A stretch of 25,359 bases of DNA from Methanosarcinales archaeon (GTDB taxonomy: Archaea > Halobacteriota > Syntropharchaeia > Alkanophagales > Methanospirareceae): NCBI GenBank assembly GCA_025464585.1, contig JAODGL010000070.1:1-25359 (forward strand), written 5' to 3'. Below are positions 22,268-25,359 of the stretch, one piece after another. Under the pieces are notes generated by a model. That model was not told the origin of the DNA, did no database searches, and saw only the letters and a list, made by a program, of their open reading frames with translations. The position numbers were made by a program, and so were the translations under genes. Positions within the stretch are counted from its first letter, which is position 1. Each line of letters begins with the position of its first letter.

Positions 22268-22975
22268 TTAATAGTTTGAATATTTTAAAACGACATTTTT
22301 ACTATACGTATTTAAACGCACATCCTGCATGGATATCCAAAGGTTTTTTTTCGTTCCCGCGCCTTTCTGCTGATTTACTATTAACCCTCCTACATTTCCT
22401 GTCTCGATCTCAAACATAATATCACCAACACTCCCTATATAATCCCCCCCCGCCGATATAACCTTCCTATCCAATAGGGATTTAGCAAACATCTTCATCG
22501 CCTTCTTTTCATTCCGGGCTATTAAGTCCCTGATAAAGAGTTCACTCCTTCTTATCTCTTTTATATTTGCACCCAGTAATTCACTAATCGCGTTTACATC
22601 CACCACATCACTCATTTCGAGTCCAAGCCGGAATAAAATTGTATGCACCAAACATTGAGTGAATGCAAAAGGATAGCTGGGCGCAAATTTGCCATGCGTC
22701 CTTATCATCTCCTTATCTTCAGGGTCAAATAGATAATCATTCACTGCCTCTCTTACTTCCCTTGTGATCAACTCTTTTACTGCTCCTTCATCGGTAGAAA
22801 TAGTCCCCTTCTCTATCCCCTTCCCTTCACAAATTTGGATTGCGTACCTAACAAAATGTTCTATCGCATCCTCTTCAACGTCCTCAAAAATGAAATTCCA
22901 CGGAAATAGTTTGGACCTTAAGTAAGCAATTACTCTCTCCTCTTCTTCTTTTCCCTTCTTTCTCTCACCTTTCAT
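22268..22975 (-). CDS. PRC-barrel domain protein with helical N-terminal domain (possible CdpB-like division protein)
   Basis: The 235-aa protein has a highly charged start, a helical domain (about 12-150) that I do not recognise, and a C-terminal PRC-barrel (about 155-235: KVISAGGDYIGSVGDIMFEIETGNVGGLIVN). PRC-barrel proteins of euryarchaea include the CdpB proteins that connect SepF and the membrane protein CdpA at the FtsZ ring, but those are mostly barrel alone, so this assignment is tentative. ATG 22975 has GGAGGGG about 10 nt upstream and overlaps the end of the preceding coiled-coil gene by 11 bp, showing translational coupling. Its location beside cetZ and near ftsZ supports a cytoskeletal role. 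Confidence 0.8.
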   Translation of the reverse strand: MKGERKKGKEEEERVIAYLRSKLFPWNFIFEDVEEDAIEHFVRYAIQICEGKGIEKGTISTDEGAVKELITREVREAVNDYLFDPEDKEMIRTHGKFAPSYPFAFTQCLVHTILFRLGLEMSDVVDVNAISELLGANIKEIRRSELFIRDLIARNEKKAMKMFAKSLLDRKVISAGGDYIGSVGDIMFEIETGNVGGLIVNQQKGAGTKKNLWISMQDVRLNTYSKNVVLKYSNY

Positions 22976-23870
22976 CTCTATTTCCCCTCCTTAGGACCTT
23001 TAGTATCTTATGTATATTCAAACCAGAATTTGAAGACCTTTTTCTTTTCCTTTCCCCTTTACTCGCTTCTGCATTACAAAATCTCCATACCCATTCGCCA
23101 AAGTCTGTCGCTTCATATTCACCATCATGTTCCCTTATCAGGTTATATTTCCATTCATCACTCACTAAATACGCTATGCTATTAATAAGCTCTTTGTCAT
23201 AAATATCTCTCATAAGCTCTTGGTATTCTCTATCTTCGCGGTGAGAAATCTCTTTTATTTCTCTAATCCGCAGTCTTCTCCCCTCTTTAATCAGCGTCTC
23301 CAGCACAATAAAAGCGTATTCATTCTGCTTGAGTAGCATACAGCTCTTATCTATCTCATTCTCCATCCCAAGCATCTTCCTCGCTGTCTCCTGTATTATC
23401 ATTGTTACATACCCCAGGACTTTCAAAGACGAATCTTCCTCAGAGTGAACTTCTATCCCCTCCTTAGAGAAAGTAGCCACTTTGAATCGAATACCTGGCT
23501 GTGGCTTGCCAAAAAAGACATCGGTGAGAGCGGAAAAATAGTTCTCAGAAAGAGGCTCGTGTTCACTATCGTATGGAAAGGAGTTCCCTTCAAAGAGGTC
23601 AAGATTTGGGGCTAAATCCGCTGTTAGCTCTAATACCTCCCTTTTAATTTCCTCTAACCTCAAGAACGCACTTTTTCTATCTTCCTTCTCTTTTCTCAGC
23701 TTCTTTGCTTCTGCATCCAATTTCTCCCTTAGCTTTCCCCCTATCCCCTTTTCCAATAGCTCTTCTATCTCTTCTAACTTGTTCTCACCTGTTTTATCGG
23801 CTGTTATTCTTCTTAATCGCCAATATTCAGTAGCTAATGCATTCGCCCTTTCATTGAATTTCTCCACCAT
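22965..23870 (-). CDS. Coiled-coil and winged-helix-like protein of unknown function
   Basis: The 301-aa protein is not recognised. Residues about 1-75 are rich in charged heptad-like sequence (LEEIEELLEKGIGGKLREKLDAEAKKLRKEKEDR), likely a coiled coil. Residues about 195-270 look like a winged helix (YAFIVLETLIKEGRRLRIREI ... YLVSDEWKYNLIREHDGEYEATDFGEWVW). The end is very basic (KGERKRKRSSNSG), which could bind nucleic acid or membrane. ATG 23870 has AAAGGAG eight bases upstream. It is the first gene of the minus-strand group with the PRC-barrel protein and is divergent from ftsZ. A DNA-linked division or segregation role would fit but is inference. Confidence 0.78.
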   Translation of the reverse strand: MVEKFNERANALATEYWRLRRITADKTGENKLEEIEELLEKGIGGKLREKLDAEAKKLRKEKEDRKSAFLRLEEIKREVLELTADLAPNLDLFEGNSFPYDSEHEPLSENYFSALTDVFFGKPQPGIRFKVATFSKEGIEVHSEEDSSLKVLGYVTMIIQETARKMLGMENEIDKSCMLLKQNEYAFIVLETLIKEGRRLRIREIKEISHREDREYQELMRDIYDKELINSIAYLVSDEWKYNLIREHDGEYEATDFGEWVWRFCNAEASKGERKRKRSSNSGLNIHKILKVLRRGNRDER

Positions 23871-23945
23871 TTCTATTTCTCCTTTCCCCTGGGAGGAATG
23901 TTTTCCATTATGTTCCTTCTTCTAAAAAGCTTTTCTGAAAACTTC

Positions 23946-23998
23946 ATATTATAATACACCATTCGAAAGTTTTATATAACCCTTTCTTCTTAAGAAGA
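23946..23998. promoter_or_regulatory. Divergent promoter region with palindrome upstream of ftsZ
   Basis: For ftsZ, TTTTATATAA (23970-23979) is a good TATA box, followed by the perfect 14-bp palindrome TCTTCTTAAGAAGA (23985-23998) just before the expected start site near 24003. For the opposite gene, TATTATAATATG (about 23957-23946 on the minus strand) is TATA-like. The palindrome's place suits a repressor operator. Confidence 0.5.
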
Positions 23999-24011
23999 CA
24001 ATTACAAAAAA

Positions 24012-25133
24012 ATGTATGAAGTAGAAAAAGGAAAGGTGGAAAAAATGGAAAGAATGTTTGGAGACAGTCCGGGAGAGGTAAAAGAGGAAGATTTTTTTGG
24101 TGTGCCTCAGATAGCAATCGTTGGCGTAGGCGGAGCAGGCAACAATTCTATGAGTAGATTGGAGCATTTAGGAGGGCTGGATGGCGTGAGCAGGATAGCC
24201 ATAAACACAGACAAGCTGCACCTGGATTCGATAAGCTGCGAAAAGAAGGTATTAATAGGGAAATCGCTCACACGGGGATTAGGTGCTGGGGGCTCTCCAG
24301 AGGTAGGTAGAAAAGCAGCGGAGATAGATAGGGAGGAATTACAAGGATTGTTAGCAGATAAAAACTTTGTGTTCCTCACTGCGGGAATGGGCGGTGGAAC
24401 GGGCACAGGAGCTTCGCCGATTGTTGCAGAAGTAGCGAAGGAAGCGGGAGCAATTGTAGTTGCAATGGTCTCTTTCCCATTCGAAGCGGAGAGAATAAGG
24501 AGAAAAAGAGCCGCGGAAGGCATAGAGGAACTGAGTAACGCCACAGATACGGTTATCGTGCTGGAGAACGACAAATTGCTAAAATACGCAGGAAATCTAC
24601 CGGTAAATGATGCTTTTAAAACGATGGATGCGCTGATCGCAAGTACGATCCAGGGCATAGCAGAGACGATAACACAACCCTCTTTGGTGAATCTCGACTT
24701 CGCTGACCTCAAGGCGGTGATGTCAGAGGGTGGTGTTGCTGTGATGCTCGTTGGTGAGACGACGAAAGCGGAGAACAAGCCCGAGGCAGTTGTATCCGAT
24801 GCTCTCAATCATCCGCTTTTAGAAGCGGACTATCGAGGGGCGAAGGGAGCTCTTATACACATCACCGGCGGGTCGGACCTTACGATGAAGGAGACAAACG
24901 ATATTGTAGAGTTGCTTACCTACGACCTGAATCACGATGCAAATGTGATATGGGGAGCAAGGATAAATGATGATTATAACGGGATGGCGAGAGTAACGGC
25001 GATAATGACGGGTGTGGAGCCAAAATGGATATTTGGCGGGATATATGAAGGAGGAGAAGAATATACAGAGCCAAAGGAAGAGGTAGGAGGTAACAGGAGA
25101 ATCAGCGATATCATACCGATTATCCGGCGATAG
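24012..25133 (+). CDS. ftsZ: Cell division GTPase FtsZ (FtsZ2-like)
   Basis: FtsZ polymerises into the division ring. The 373-aa protein shows IVGVGGAGNNS (36-46), AINTDKLHL (63-71), the GTP loop GGGTGTG (127-133) and the T7 synergy loop NLDFAD (227-232), all intact. HPLLEADYRGAKGALIHITGG and VIWGARI resemble haloarchaeal FtsZ2 more than FtsZ1, from memory; a tree would be needed. The C-terminal tail ends RRISDIIPIIRR, a possible partner-binding peptide. ATG 24012 is used; M12 (24045) is an alternative because AAAGGTGG lies six bases before it. It is divergent from the coiled-coil/PRC/CetZ genes and is followed by rnpB. Confidence 0.96.
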   Translation: MYEVEKGKVEKMERMFGDSPGEVKEEDFFGVPQIAIVGVGGAGNNSMSRLEHLGGLDGVSRIAINTDKLHLDSISCEKKVLIGKSLTRGLGAGGSPEVGRKAAEIDREELQGLLADKNFVFLTAGMGGGTGTGASPIVAEVAKEAGAIVVAMVSFPFEAERIRRKRAAEGIEELSNATDTVIVLENDKLLKYAGNLPVNDAFKTMDALIASTIQGIAETITQPSLVNLDFADLKAVMSEGGVAVMLVGETTKAENKPEAVVSDALNHPLLEADYRGAKGALIHITGGSDLTMKETNDIVELLTYDLNHDANVIWGARINDDYNGMARVTAIMTGVEPKWIFGGIYEGGEEYTEPKEEVGGNRRISDIIPIIRR

Positions 25134-25179
25134 CGATAGCAGAAGAAATATATATTGCAATAGAATAATCTATAATTTG

Positions 25180-25359
25180 AGGGAGAGAGGAAGGGCAGCT
25201 GCCGGACAACCCTTTTGTCGAAGGGTTGGCTGAGGAAAGTCCCTCCACCGCGAAAACACGAATGTCGTGAGGACATAAGGCGAGAGTCTTGGCTCTGGTA
25301 TAGAAACGACACCGTACCATACTGAAGCGGTGATTCCGTAAGGATGAGGTCGTATGGTT
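25180..25359 (+). ncRNA. rnpB: RNase P RNA, 5' part (continues beyond window)
   Basis: RNase P RNA is the catalytic component that removes tRNA 5' leaders. The conserved CR-I/P4 strand AGGAAAGTCC is at 25233-25242. Just before it, CAGCT (25196-25200) pairs with GGCTG (25228-25232) as P2, enclosing the P3 hairpin AACCCTT/AAGGGTT (25208-25214 / 25221-25227). Further on, TATAGAAACGACAC resembles the conserved CR-II/III stretch. The exact 5' end is not defined; the TATA-like AAATATATATT (about 25147-25156) would put it near 25180. The 3' half and the P1 partner strand lie outside the window. Confidence 0.88.

Noticed and set aside
24107..24808. 233-aa open frame on the minus strand inside ftsZ
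   Set aside because: A shadow of the ftsZ reading frame; composition (Ser/Ala/Pro-rich) and lack of motifs argue against a gene.

Overview
The window is 25.4 kb of archaeal chromosome, densely packed with core genes. It carries RadA, ribosomal protein L40e, an archaeal pyruvoyl arginine decarboxylase, cofactor-independent phosphoglycerate mutase of the archaeal type, FtsZ plus a CetZ-like tubulin, a PGF-CTERM anchored binding protein, and a nearly complete coenzyme M (CoM) biosynthesis set. CoM genes restrict the source to methanogens and their methane- or alkane-oxidising relatives. PGF-CTERM, CetZ and a fused ComDE fit the Halobacteriota side (Methanomicrobia, or ANME-1/Syntrophoarchaeia-like lineages). 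The exact lineage is inference; no rRNA or mcr gene is present.

Left part (1-8132). The window opens in the 3' end of a SufB/SufD gene. Seven or eight genes then follow on the minus strand. In transcription order they are an APS/PAPS reductase-like protein, a DUF39-ferredoxin protein (methanogenesis marker 16 / ComF type), ComA, ComB, fused ComDE, and an ABC transporter of the taurine/sulfonate/nitrate type (anchored binding protein, permease, ATPase). The reductase could supply sulfite, which is the substrate of ComA. ComA, ComB and ComDE lead to sulfoacetaldehyde, and the DUF39 protein is the candidate for the final thiolation. Only ComC (sulfolactate dehydrogenase) is missing. Two promoters in this block, one before the reductase and one before the transporter, share a 50-nt stretch with a single mismatch.

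Middle (8133-18025). A divergent aconitase is followed by a decayed MNT-HEPN toxin-antitoxin remnant (about 10287-10614), a MetE-type methionine synthase (minus), a PfkB sugar kinase, PdaD, RadA, a CBS/zinc-ribbon protein (minus), ApgM, aspartate-semialdehyde dehydrogenase (minus, convergent with apgM), the tiny L40e gene, and an orphan 109-aa ORF.

Right part (18082-25359). A MutS-family ATPase, whose last codons run into a heptanucleotide repeat, precedes a cytoskeleton/cell-division neighbourhood. On the minus strand this holds a coiled-coil/winged-helix protein, a PRC-barrel protein, a CetZ-like GTPase and a secreted helical membrane-anchored protein. On the plus strand, divergent from them, is FtsZ (FtsZ2-like). 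The window ends inside the RNase P RNA gene.

Most interesting: the CoM/sulfur supercluster with its duplicated promoter and 17-codon leader ORF; the FtsZ/CetZ/PRC-barrel cluster; short dispersed elements (38-nt hairpin repeat, 20-nt promoter-proximal element); and the MNT-HEPN relic.
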